From Oceanospirillaceae bacterium (GTDB lineage Bacteria; Pseudomonadota; Gammaproteobacteria; Pseudomonadales; Balneatricaceae), in the NCBI GenBank assembly GCA_013373085.1, contig JABXIM010000165.1, positions 1-42,217 on the forward strand: a DNA stretch of 42,217 nucleotides. Reading direction: 5' to 3'. Below the pieces are notes generated by a model. It was not told where the DNA came from. It did not search any database and worked only from the letters and a program-made list of their open reading frames with translations. The position numbers and the translations under genes were made by a program. Positions 28,011 to 35,389 of the stretch are shown here, one piece after another (positions within the stretch are counted from its first letter, which is position 1; every line of letters starts with the position of its first letter).

Positions 28011-28183
28011 CGTAGGATGGGTCAGGCGATGCGACCGCACGGGCTTCACGCTTTGCATTGCGGCCCGGGCATCGCGGCCCCATCATATCGATCGCCGTAC
28101 AGATCGATTGGTTTCGGGTGGCAACATGCCATCCCGAAACGCCTGGTGCTGGGTCCGCTCCCACGTCGCTTGACCCAACCTGC
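28011..28183 (+). repeat. Dispersed repeat, copy B (about 173 bp)
   Basis: Begins CGTAGGATGGGT and ends ACCCAACCTGC. The central core (GGGCATCGC; CCCATCATATCGATCGC; TACAGATCGATTGGTTTC) is near-identical to copy A read on the other strand and similar to copy C. It fills the gap after the cytochrome gene. Short frames running through it (28017-28247, 28058-28444) are by-products and not genes. Confidence 0.85.
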
Positions 28184-28248
28184 ATTGCTACATCGCTCGC
28201 GCCGCGCGCTACTACGTCCGCGGCCTTACGCCTCACCGCTCACCTGAC

Positions 28249-28992
28249 TTACCAGGGTAATTCCGAGCCGTCCCAGCTTAAAAACCGCCCGCTGGGTCCA
28301 CCCCGGGCCTCCTCCAGCACCTGCAGCAGCTGCCGAACCGTGCGATCGACGCTGAACAGTTTTTCCGGCGGCACCCGCGCACTGAACGGTGCCGAAAGCT
28401 CGGTGGCGGTGGTGCCGGGATGGAGGCATAGCAGCTGCAGGTGAGGAAAACGCCGGCTCATTTCAATCGCGGCGGTTTTCATCAGCATATTGAGCGCCGC
28501 TTTCGAGGCTCGGTAGCTGTACCAGCCGCCGAGCTGATTCTCGCTGATGCTCCCCACCCGCGCCGAAATCACGGCGAACTGGCTCGAGGTATGATGCACC
28601 AGTAGCGGATGCAGATGTTTGAGCAGCATGAGCGGCCCCAGCGCATTGACCGCCATCGAGTGCTCGAACCAGTCTCCGGAGAGCTGCGCCAGACTTTTTT
28701 CCGGTCCCCGGTCGCCCTTGTGCAGCACCCCGACGCAGCAGACCGCAAGTTCCAGAGGCTCCAGCAACTGCTCTTCGATCTGCGCGACCGTAGCGCGTAT
28801 GCCCGCCTCGTCGGTCAGGTCCAGCGCGATGGGGTGCAGCTGCCCCGGGTGCCTTGACGCCAGTTCCTCCAGCCCCCCCAGACTGTCCGGCTGGCGGTAA
28901 CTGGCATACAGGTTCCAGTCCCGCTGCAGCAGGGCTTTGACGAATCCCAGGCCAATACCCCGGGTCGCGCCAGCTACCAGTGCGGTCGGCAT
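28249..28992 (-). CDS. Short-chain dehydrogenase/reductase, C-factor (CsgA)-like
   Basis: A 247-residue SDR. The NAD(P) loop is GATRGIG (residues 8-14), with DLTD for the adenine site; the catalytic set is N116, S143, Y160 and K164 (YSYRASKAALNML). The usual NNAG motif after beta-4 is replaced by CCVG (residues 85-88). The C-factor-like fold is often annotated as cell-cell signalling protein, but the substrate is not evident. A strong AAGGGGGA precedes the ATG. It lies 64 bp downstream of the DUF2927 gene on the same strand. Confidence 0.88.
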   Translation of the reverse strand: MPTALVAGATRGIGLGFVKALLQRDWNLYASYRQPDSLGGLEELASRHPGQLHPIALDLTDEAGIRATVAQIEEQLLEPLELAVCCVGVLHKGDRGPEKSLAQLSGDWFEHSMAVNALGPLMLLKHLHPLLVHHTSSQFAVISARVGSISENQLGGWYSYRASKAALNMLMKTAAIEMSRRFPHLQLLCLHPGTTATELSAPFSARVPPEKLFSVDRTVRQLLQVLEEARGGPSGRFLSWDGSELPW

Positions 28993-29056
28993 GCTATCCC
29001 CCTTGCGGTCGCTCCGATGATGCTTTCAGTCTATACGAGAATGGACCGGCGACCGC

Positions 29057-29821
29057 TCACTGCGCCAACAACCCGCGCAGTTCCGAGTGCCGCGCATCGG
29101 ACAGCGCCCGGCGATAGAGGTCCTGCCGACGCAGGTCGTCGATTATATCGGGCAACAGATGCCCGAGTGCATCCGCGTTGAGGCCAGGCGCAACACGCGG
29201 ATCATAGAGTATCCGCAGCAGGCTGCAGTCGAGATCGGTCAACAAATCATCCGGGCTGAGATCGTTGAAAACTGAGGGATAGGCCAGCTCGGAGTCGTTG
29301 GCCAGGCCCAGCGCCTGGGTCAGCTCCTCGACGATGCAGGCCACCAGCTTGCCGTGCATGCGCGCCTGATCGACAGGAATCACCGCGGCGGCGCTCCGGA
29401 TAACACCTTTTTGGCTGTGCAGGCCGCCCATGCAGACAGCCCCGTGCATATAGCGCACCGCGCCGGGCCCGAGCTCACGCGCCAGATCCTCCGCCCAGCG
29501 GTCTGCTCGGGTGAAGACCAGCACCAGATTGGCGCGTTCGCGCACGCCGACCCTGGCGATATCGAGCCCGGTGATGGCACCGAGGTGGCGCAGGTGCATA
29601 TCGGTCAGGCGTTCGTGCAGCACCCGGTCGCCGACACGGTGATCGATCCAGACCCGCACCGGTTGTTGCCATTTGCGGATCTGCGCCGGACCATCGCCAT
29701 GCTCGACCGTCAGCGCGACCGCAGCAAAGATCTGTGCCAACCGCTGCGGCTGCTGCCAGCGCTCGCTTGCCACCGCCGGCCACGATAGCAGCGCGAACAG
29801 CAGCAGCCAGCGAGCGGACAT
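29057..29821 (-). CDS. Exported DUF2927-family protein
   Basis: 254 residues with a signal peptide (MSARWLLLFALLSWPAVAS) and a DUF2927 domain over most of the rest: VRVWIDHRVGDR, LVLVFTRADRWAEDLARELG, CIVEELTQALGLANDSELAYPSVFND and LTDLDCSLLRILYDPRVAPGL. The motif EELTQ sits where metalloproteases have HExxH, but the His pair is not complete, so peptidase activity cannot be assumed. Its ATG overlaps the stop of the upstream fumarylacetoacetate-hydrolase-like gene (TGATG), so the two are translationally coupled. Function unknown. Confidence 0.8.
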   Translation of the reverse strand: MSARWLLLFALLSWPAVASERWQQPQRLAQIFAAVALTVEHGDGPAQIRKWQQPVRVWIDHRVGDRVLHERLTDMHLRHLGAITGLDIARVGVRERANLVLVFTRADRWAEDLARELGPGAVRYMHGAVCMGGLHSQKGVIRSAAAVIPVDQARMHGKLVACIVEELTQALGLANDSELAYPSVFNDLSPDDLLTDLDCSLLRILYDPRVAPGLNADALGHLLPDIIDDLRRQDLYRRALSDARHSELRGLLAQ

Positions 29822-30483
29822 CAGAGCACCGCAGTCTGGCGCTCGAGGATATCGACCAGTTCGACGTCCAGGCGGTCACCCGACTCGATCGGCCCGACAC
29901 CGGCGGGGGTGCCGGTCAGAACCACATCGCCGGGCTCCAGCGTGAAGTAGCGGGATATGTAGCTCAATAACGGTAGTACCGGGTTGAGCATGTAGCGGCT
30001 GTTGCCGTCCTGGCGTGTTTCGCCATTGACCCGAAGCCGGATCTGCACGTCCTGCAGGTCCTTGACCTGATCGGCGGGCACGAAGGCCGACAGCGGGCAG
30101 GCGCCGTCGAACGCCTTGGCTTTTTCCCAGGGGTGGCCCTGGCACTTGAGATCGTCCTGCAGGTCGCGCAGTGTCAGGTCCAGTGCCAGGCCGACACCGA
30201 CGATAGCGTCCGCTGCACTCTGCTCGTCCGCCGCTTTGAGTCGTTTGCCGATCAGGATCGCCATCTCGGTCTCGAAGTGCACCCGCCCCAGACCATCAGG
30301 AATCGCGAAAGGCTCTTCAAGCGGCACCACCGCGGTCGACGGCTTGATGAACAGCATCGGCACCACCGGTACCGGATTGTTCAGTTCCGCTGCGTGATCG
30401 GCATAGTTGCGACCGACACAGACAACCTTGCCCAACGGCAGGTCGGCCATACGGCCGTCGCTATAACGGTGATGATAGGACAT
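29821..30483 (-). CDS. Fumarylacetoacetate hydrolase family enzyme (FAHD1/YcgM-like)
   Basis: A 220-residue FAH-fold hydrolase. The metal site is visible as HFETE with E71 and E73, and D102 in GLALDLTLRD; KCQGHPWEKAKAFDGACPLS and TGTPAGVGPIESGD are family blocks. Size matches E. coli YcgM (219 residues) and FAHD1, which act on acylpyruvates or oxaloacetate (decarboxylation or keto-enol tautomerisation). GGGAG precedes the ATG. It is the first gene of a probable operon with the DUF2927 gene and the SDR. No aromatic-degradation genes lie nearby, so a general metabolic clean-up role is more likely; that is inference. Confidence 0.9.
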   Translation of the reverse strand: MSYHHRYSDGRMADLPLGKVVCVGRNYADHAAELNNPVPVVPMLFIKPSTAVVPLEEPFAIPDGLGRVHFETEMAILIGKRLKAADEQSAADAIVGVGLALDLTLRDLQDDLKCQGHPWEKAKAFDGACPLSAFVPADQVKDLQDVQIRLRVNGETRQDGNSRYMLNPVLPLLSYISRYFTLEPGDVVLTGTPAGVGPIESGDRLDVELVDILERQTAVL

Positions 30484-30554
30484 GACGACTCCCGGTCAGT
30501 TGGATCCAGCGAGGCCCCATGATAGCCCTGGCGGCGCGGACGTGCCACTGAGCC

Positions 30555-31796
30555 TCAGACTAGGGGCTGTTGACGTTTGCGGACGCTTCCGCATACGTCA
30601 ACAACCCCTAACGCCGGCTGACGCATTTCGCTGCGGTACAGCAGCAGACTCAGAGTCAGCGTTACGACGAGTATCAGCAGCGACGCTGCTACGACCCCGG
30701 TCCAGCCATAACCGTGCCAAAACGGCGAAAGATAGAAACCACCGCAGCTTGCCCCAAGGTAATAGAACACCAGATACAACGAGGAGGCGCTGGCACGGGC
30801 CTGCTCGGCATGGCGGCTGACCCAGCTGCTGGCTGTCGAGTGGGCGAAGAAAAAGCCAAAACTATTGATCAGAAAACCGGCAATGATCGCCCCCAGCGTC
30901 GGGGTCAGCGTCACCAGCGTCCCGCACATCAGCAGCAGCACACCCAGCGCCATGCACAGGGGCTGCGACAGGTGCTGTGCGACGCGCCCGGACAGTGCCG
31001 AGCCGACAGTGCCGCTCAGGTAGGTCAGGAACAGCATGCCCAGAAACTGGGCCGAAAGGCCATAGGGCGCTTCGGCCAGCATGAAGGTGGCGTAGCTGTA
31101 CTGGTTGATGAAGATGAAAAAATTCAGTCCGCCGATCAGGTAGGCGCCGAGCAGCAACGGGTTGCGCAGATGCCCGCCCAGATCACGCAGCATCAGCGCC
31201 GGGCGCAGTGGCTTGGCGCTGAAACCACGGGAAGGAGGCAACAACAGGGCGACCGCCGCCAGCAGCACGGCGCTGACACATGCCATCACCGCAAAGGCCT
31301 GGGACCAGCCGAAATGCTCGCCGACGAAACCGCCGACCAGGCGACCGCCGACACCGCCCAGGGTGTTGCCGCTGATATAGAAGCCGACCGCGAGCAGCAG
31401 CGCCCGACGGCTGAACTCGTCGCCCATGTATGCGATGGCAATCGCCGGAAGACCACCGAGGAGGAAGCCCTGCAAGGCCCGTAACGCCAGCAGCAGGCCA
31501 TAGCTTTCGGTGAACGCGAGCGCCAGGGTGGTGACGGTCACACCCGCCATCGTCAGCAGTATGATACCGCGCCGCCCGAGCGCGTCCGACAACGGGCCGT
31601 AGAATAAAAGAGAGAGTCCCAGGGTGAGCGTCGTAACGGTGAAGCTCCAGCCTGCCTGAAGCGGGGAGATAGCGAAATCTGCCGCGATCATCGGTAGCAG
31701 CGGCTGCGTTACATAAACATTGGCGAAAATCATCACCGAGCCCAGACAAAGTGCCAGGGTCGCCCGCCAGAATGCACGACTGCCCGCTTCTATCAT
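30555..31796 (-). CDS. MFS transporter, YnfM-like, with a repeat-derived C-terminus
   Basis: A 12-helix major facilitator of 413 residues from the ATG at 31796 (a GTG directly before it is also in frame). Motifs include YGPLSDALGRRGI (loop 2-3 motif A), GFYISGNTLGGVGGRLVGG and AHSTASSWVSRHAEQARASASSLYLVFYYLGAS, closely like E. coli YnfM. The substrate is unknown. The last 17 residues (GVVDVCGSVRKRQQPLV) are encoded by a hairpin repeat, so the original end was probably at or near the QPAL before it. It is divergent from a LysR gene that is its likely regulator. Confidence 0.9.
   Translation of the reverse strand: MIEAGSRAFWRATLALCLGSVMIFANVYVTQPLLPMIAADFAISPLQAGWSFTVTTLTLGLSLLFYGPLSDALGRRGIILLTMAGVTVTTLALAFTESYGLLLALRALQGFLLGGLPAIAIAYMGDEFSRRALLLAVGFYISGNTLGGVGGRLVGGFVGEHFGWSQAFAVMACVSAVLLAAVALLLPPSRGFSAKPLRPALMLRDLGGHLRNPLLLGAYLIGGLNFFIFINQYSYATFMLAEAPYGLSAQFLGMLFLTYLSGTVGSALSGRVAQHLSQPLCMALGVLLLMCGTLVTLTPTLGAIIAGFLINSFGFFFAHSTASSWVSRHAEQARASASSLYLVFYYLGASCGGFYLSPFWHGYGWTGVVAASLLILVVTLTLSLLLYRSEMRQPALGVVDVCGSVRKRQQPLV
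30562..30609. repeat. 48-bp hairpin repeat (REP-like) at the MFS 3' end
   Basis: Two 22-base arms (30562-30583 and 30588-30609) pair with two mismatches around the loop CGCT. It lies in frame in the MFS gene and supplies its last codons, stop at 30555. A transcript in either direction would form a very stable stem, so it could also end or protect the mRNA. No second copy was noticed in this window. Confidence 0.8.
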
Positions 31797-31869
31797 CACA
31801 CCACCTGTTCATTTATCAACCAGTGGGCAGAGCTTAACGCTTCGCAATTCATCATAAAAATATATACTC

Positions 31870-31886
31870 CTTATCAATATGATAAG
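31870..31886. promoter_or_regulatory. LysR-type operator between the MFS and LysR genes
   Basis: A 7-bp dyad with a 3-base centre: CTTATCA-ATA-TGATAAG. It contains T-N11-A within a perfect inverted repeat, the standard LysR recognition format, and lies 13 bp before the LysR ATG at 31900 and about 75 bp before the MFS ATG. A candidate LysR promoter (TTCGCA at 31841, 16-base spacer, TATACT at 31863) ends just before it, which fits autorepression. Confidence 0.7.
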
Positions 31887-31899
31887 AGACTCTTATGCC

Positions 31900-32784
31900 A
31901 TGGATGTAAAACCCCTGCGGTACTTCAGCGAAGTCGCCCGCCACAACAGTTTCACCCGCGCCGCCGAGGCGCTACACGTCGCCCAGCCGGCGGTGAGCAT
32001 GGCAATTCGCAAACTCGAGGCCGAACTCGAACTCACGCTGTTCCATCGCCAGGACCGCCGGGTCAGCCTCACCGACGAGGGCTCCCGGCTGCTTGGGCAC
32101 GCGCACCGTATCCTTCAGGCGGTCAGCGACGCCCAACTCGAGATGGAGGAACTGCGCGGGCTGAGCCGGGGCGAGGTTCGCGTCGGTATCCCCAGCATGC
32201 TGGGCTCATACTATTTCCCGCCTATCCTGATGGCCTTTCGCCACCGCCACCCGAACCTGAAACTGTCGGTGGTCGAAGCGGGTACCGGCTCGTTGCAGCA
32301 GATGCTCGAGGCGGGCTCTCTGGACCTGGCCGTGATCGTCGCCGAACAGGTACCGGATGAACTGGAAGCCTGCAGTTTCCTGCGCGAGCAGATGATGGTG
32401 ACAGTCGCCCGGGAACACCCGTTCGCGCGCCAGGCGGATATCACGCTGGCGGACTTCTTTGCCCAGGAGCTGGTAATGTTCCCGCAGGGCTACTTCCATC
32501 GACGCGTCGTCGACCGCCTGGCCAGCGCATCGGGCTGGACACCCGAAATCGGGTTCGAGACCAGCCTGCTGCCGTTGATCAAATCGATCGTCACGCAGGG
32601 CTTCGGCATCTCGACGTTGCTGGAAATGGTGCTGCGGGATGATCCGGACCTGGTGGCGGTCCCCTTTTCCGAACCGGTCTGGCTCGATCTGTCGATCGCC
32701 TGGCGCCGCGACGGCTACCTGTCGCGGGCCAACCGCGCTTTCGTCGATTTTGTGCTCGAGCAGGCGGGGACAGAAAAAAGCTAA
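31900..32784 (+). CDS. LysR-family transcriptional regulator
   Basis: A 294-residue LTTR starting at MDVKPLRYFSEVARH; the frame also has an earlier ATG at 31879 that lies in the operator dyad region. The N-terminal winged HTH (residues 1-60: NSFTRAAEALHVAQPAVSMAIRKLEAEL) is followed by a linker helix and a two-lobe effector domain beginning GEVRVGIPSMLGSYYFPPIL. The effector is unknown. It is divergent from the MFS gene, a common regulator/target pair. Confidence 0.94.
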   Translation: MDVKPLRYFSEVARHNSFTRAAEALHVAQPAVSMAIRKLEAELELTLFHRQDRRVSLTDEGSRLLGHAHRILQAVSDAQLEMEELRGLSRGEVRVGIPSMLGSYYFPPILMAFRHRHPNLKLSVVEAGTGSLQQMLEAGSLDLAVIVAEQVPDELEACSFLREQMMVTVAREHPFARQADITLADFFAQELVMFPQGYFHRRVVDRLASASGWTPEIGFETSLLPLIKSIVTQGFGISTLLEMVLRDDPDLVAVPFSEPVWLDLSIAWRRDGYLSRANRAFVDFVLEQAGTEKS

Positions 32785-32807
32785 AGGCGGCAAACTGGAG
32801 GGTGGGT

Positions 32808-32955
32808 GCAGCGATGCACTGGCAACCTGAGCGACACAGCTAATCGGGATATGGGCATCGCGGAACCCGCAACATCGATCGAAGTGCAGTTCGATTGGTT
32901 TCGGCCGGCACTACAATGTGCTGGGCCCGCTCCTGCGTCGCTTGACCCAACCTAC
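32808..32955 (+). repeat. Dispersed repeat, copy C (about 148 bp)
   Basis: Begins GAGGGTGGGTG and ends ACCCAACCTAC; core blocks GGGCATCGCGGAACCC, CATCGATCG and CAGTTCGATTGGTTTCGG line up with copies A and B, more diverged on the left. It has the same orientation as B, and its right-hand block TGCGTCGCTTGACCCAACC closely matches the end of B. It lies between the LysR gene and ppnP. Confidence 0.8.
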
Positions 32956-33016
32956 GAACTGTTAACTTTCAACTGTTCCCTCTATGATTCAGCCTTTCAT
33001 TCAGAGAGGACCTAAA

Positions 33017-33298
33017 ATGTTGCACGTTAACGAGTATTTCGAAGGCAAGGTCAAATCCATTGGCTTCGAGAACAGTGAAGGCCGCGTGACCACCGGCGTG
33101 ATGGAAGCCGGTGAGTACGAGTTCGGTACCAGTGAAAAGGAACGCATGGTCGTGTGCAGCGGCGAGCTGATCGTCAAGCTGCCCGGTAGCGACGAATTCC
33201 AGTCCTTTCCGTCCGGCACCGCATTCGATGTTGACGCCAACCAGAAGTTTCAGCTGAAGGTCGAGCAGGCGACAGCCTACCTCTGTTTCTACGGCTGA
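33017..33298 (+). CDS. ppnP: Pyrimidine/purine nucleoside phosphorylase PpnP (DUF1255)
   Basis: A 93-residue small cupin-fold enzyme; the family (E. coli YaiE) phosphorolyses several nucleosides to free bases. Matching blocks are [51 protein letters not shown] and [23 protein letters not shown]. The ATG at 33017 has AGAGAGGA upstream; an earlier in-frame ATG at 32984 is not used in this family. It is monocistronic, after repeat C. Confidence 0.95.
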   Translation: MLHVNEYFEGKVKSIGFENSEGRVTTGVMEAGEYEFGTSEKERMVVCSGELIVKLPGSDEFQSFPSGTAFDVDANQKFQLKVEQATAYLCFYG

Positions 33299-33629
33299 GC
33301 CGCGAAGCGAGGAAACGAGGCCGGGTGCAATGCCCGGCCCTGCTGACTGTTAAAAAACACTGCGTCGTTTCTACAGCGGTACCCGCGGCGCGTGTCGGTT
33401 AGTTTTCGAACTCGACAGAACCCGCTACTCCCCAGACTGCAGCCCGAAAGCCAACGTAAAATGGCCTCCCTTGGCGGCCACCACGCCGCCGTCAGGCTCC
33501 AGAACAGCTCATATAAAGTTGAATAAATTTCCAGCAAACACGCCTCCTATACCAAACTCATTCATATAAGTCTGTGCTACCATATCGCTCCTTAACCGCC
33601 CGCCATTTTACTGAACGAGTCCCACAGAA
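33299..33629 (+). other. 331-bp intergenic region between ppnP and serA
   Basis: No gene. It holds a 7-bp GC-rich stem-loop (33319-33325 with 33333-33339; GGCCGGG arms, 7-base loop) 20 bp past ppnP that may act as its terminator, although only A-runs follow. A second short stem (GGCGGC/GCCGCC, 33473-33490) lies in the middle. The AT-rich last 130 bp must carry the serA promoter, but I see no clear -35/-10 pair. A minus-strand frame at 33289-33537 has no likeness to anything known. Confidence 0.6.
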
Positions 33630-34862
33630 ATGAGCAAGAGCACTTCTCTGGAAAAAAGCAAAATCAGGATTCTGCTGCTGGAAGGTGTACACCAGTCCGC
33701 GGTCGATACCCTGACTGCACAGGGTTACACCAACATCGAGTACCTCACGGGTTCGCTGCCGGAAGAGGAGCTGATCGCGAAGATCAGAGATGTTCACTTC
33801 ATCGGCATCCGCTCCCGTACCCAACTGAACGAAAAGGTACTGGCTGGAGCCGAGAAGCTTGTCGCGATCGGCTGCTTCTGTATCGGCACCAACCAGGTCG
33901 ACCTCTCGGCCGCGACCGAACGTGGTATTGCCGTCTTCAACGCACCCTACTCCAACACCCGCTCCGTCGCCGAGCTGGTGCTGGCTGAAGCCATCATCCT
34001 GCTGCGCGGTGTTGCAGAGAAGAACGCCAAGGCTCACCGCGGTATCTGGCAAAAAAGCGCGAATAACTCCTACGAGATACGTGGCAAGAAACTCGGCATC
34101 GTCGGCTACGGCAGCATCGGCTCCCAGCTGAGCGTAATGGCCGAGTCCCTGGGCATGGAGGTTTTCTTCTATGACGTCGTCACCAAGCTGCCGCTGGGCA
34201 ACGCGACCCAGCTGGGCTCGCTCAAGGAACTGCTGTCGACCTGTGATGTGATTTCGCTGCACGTGCCGGAAACAGCCGCCACCAGGAACATGATGGGAGC
34301 CGACCAGTTCGCGCAGATCAAGGAAGGTTCCATCTTCATCAACGCCGCCCGCGGCACCGTAGTCGAGATCGACGCCCTCTGCGCCGCACTCGCCAACGGT
34401 CGCGTACTGGGAGCTGCGATCGACGTGTTCCCGGTCGAGCCGCGCACCAACAACGACGAGTTCATATCGCCGCTGCGCGAATTCGACAACGTCATCCTGA
34501 CCCCACACGTCGGCGGTTCGACGATGGAAGCACAGGAGAATATCGGTTACGAAGTCGCCGAGAAGATGGTCAAGTACAGCGACAACGGCTCGACCATTAC
34601 TTCCGTCAATTTCCCGGAAGTGGCGTTGCCGGCACACGCCAACGTGCACCGCCTGCTGCATGTGCACCGCAACATCCCCGGTATTCTCAGCAAGATCAAC
34701 ACGATCTTCTCCGAGAACAACATCAACATCTCGGGTCAGTACCTGCAGACCAACGAGAAGGTCGGTTACGTGGTCATCGACGTCGATGCCGATTATTCCG
34801 AAGTCGCGCTCGAGAAGATTACCGAGATCGAGGGCACTATCCGCGCCCGCCGTCTGTTCTGA
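33630..34862 (+). CDS. serA: D-3-phosphoglycerate dehydrogenase
   Basis: SerA oxidises 3-phosphoglycerate to 3-phosphohydroxypyruvate, the first step of serine synthesis. At 410 residues it is the E. coli type. The NAD-binding Rossmann domain includes KLGIVGYGSIGSQL (near 155-165); catalytic Arg, Glu and His are in NAARGTVVEI, IDVFPVEPR and TPHVGGSTMEAQ. The C-terminal ACT domain (about 335-410; HRNIPGILSKINTIFSENNINISGQYLQTNEKVGY) binds serine for feedback inhibition. A GC-rich stem without T-run (34871-34898) follows the stop. Confidence 0.98.
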   Translation: MSKSTSLEKSKIRILLLEGVHQSAVDTLTAQGYTNIEYLTGSLPEEELIAKIRDVHFIGIRSRTQLNEKVLAGAEKLVAIGCFCIGTNQVDLSAATERGIAVFNAPYSNTRSVAELVLAEAIILLRGVAEKNAKAHRGIWQKSANNSYEIRGKKLGIVGYGSIGSQLSVMAESLGMEVFFYDVVTKLPLGNATQLGSLKELLSTCDVISLHVPETAATRNMMGADQFAQIKEGSIFINAARGTVVEIDALCAALANGRVLGAAIDVFPVEPRTNNDEFISPLREFDNVILTPHVGGSTMEAQENIGYEVAEKMVKYSDNGSTITSVNFPEVALPAHANVHRLLHVHRNIPGILSKINTIFSENNINISGQYLQTNEKVGYVVIDVDADYSEVALEKITEIEGTIRARRLF

Positions 34863-34870
34863 CGCGTCCC

Positions 34871-34898
34871 GGCGGGGGCTTTCCTGGCGGCCCCCGCC
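34871..34898 (+). terminator. Stem-loop after serA, possible terminator
   Basis: A 9-bp perfect GC stem (GGCGGGGGC at 34871-34879 with its complement at 34890-34898) around a 10-base loop, nine bases after the serA stop. There is no T-tract, so it is a weak or rho-assisted terminator candidate. Confidence 0.4.
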
Positions 34899-34942
34899 GA
34901 CTATACTGCCTCTGCCAACATCCGATTGGGAGGCACTCGACC

Positions 34943-35380
34943 ATGTCCACAACCTGGATACTCGCAGCCAGCCGCAGCCAGGCGCGCGTTTTCAGCGCTG
35001 ACACCCCATCAGCCGACCTCGCCGAGATCGAACAACTTCAGCACGAAGAGGGCCGCCTGCACGAAGGCGACTTGGTAAGCGACGGGCCTGGCATCAGTTC
35101 CGGCGTCGCCGGTCGCGGCGGCAATCAGATGCAGCGAGACGAAACAGCCCGCCGGCAGGAGTCGGAACTCTTCGCCCGCCAGCTCTGCGACCTGCTCGAC
35201 GAAGGGCTGCAGCAGAAACGCTTCGACCAGCTGTATCTCCTCTGCGAACCCGGTTTTCTGGGCCTGATCAGGCCACTGCTGTCGACCGCTGTGAAACAAC
35301 ACCTCAAGTCCGAGGTGCAAAAGAACCTGGTTGCCAGATCTGCGCAGGAGATCCGGGCGGCACTGCCGCAGTATCTGTAA
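34943..35380 (+). CDS. Host-attachment-protein family protein
   Basis: A 145-residue protein of the family annotated as required for attachment to host cells. The family pattern is visible: WILAASRSQARVFSAD at the start, the central GRGGNQMQRDETARRQESELFARQLCDLLDEG, and the LYLLCEPGFLGLIRPLLS block. The name comes from an Agrobacterium gene; no signal peptide is present here, and the fold resembles eRF1-like proteins, so attachment is doubtful as a primary role. A strong GGGAGG precedes the ATG. It converges on the hydrolase gene, whose stop is 9 bp away. Confidence 0.88.
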   Translation: MSTTWILAASRSQARVFSADTPSADLAEIEQLQHEEGRLHEGDLVSDGPGISSGVAGRGGNQMQRDETARRQESELFARQLCDLLDEGLQQKRFDQLYLLCEPGFLGLIRPLLSTAVKQHLKSEVQKNLVARSAQEIRAALPQYL

Positions 35381-35389
35381 GCGAAGACC

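Noticed and set aside
28017-28444. Small frames in and after repeat copy B
   Set aside because: Similar peptides appear in copies A and C from the same repeat sequence, and there is no ribosome-binding site; they are by-products of the repeat.
29057-29821. Metalloprotease call for the DUF2927 protein
   Set aside because: The helix reads EELTQ and not HExxH, and no full set of metal ligands can be named from sequence alone.
33289-33537. 82-codon minus-strand frame between ppnP and serA
   Set aside because: No ribosome-binding site or family likeness, overlaps the ppnP end, and composition looks non-coding.
33558-34952. 464-codon open frame on the minus strand across serA
   Set aside because: Antisense shadow of serA; no domain likeness.
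34943-35380. Adhesin call for the host-attachment-family protein
   Set aside because: No signal peptide or membrane segment is present; the name is inherited and the sequence does not support a surface role.
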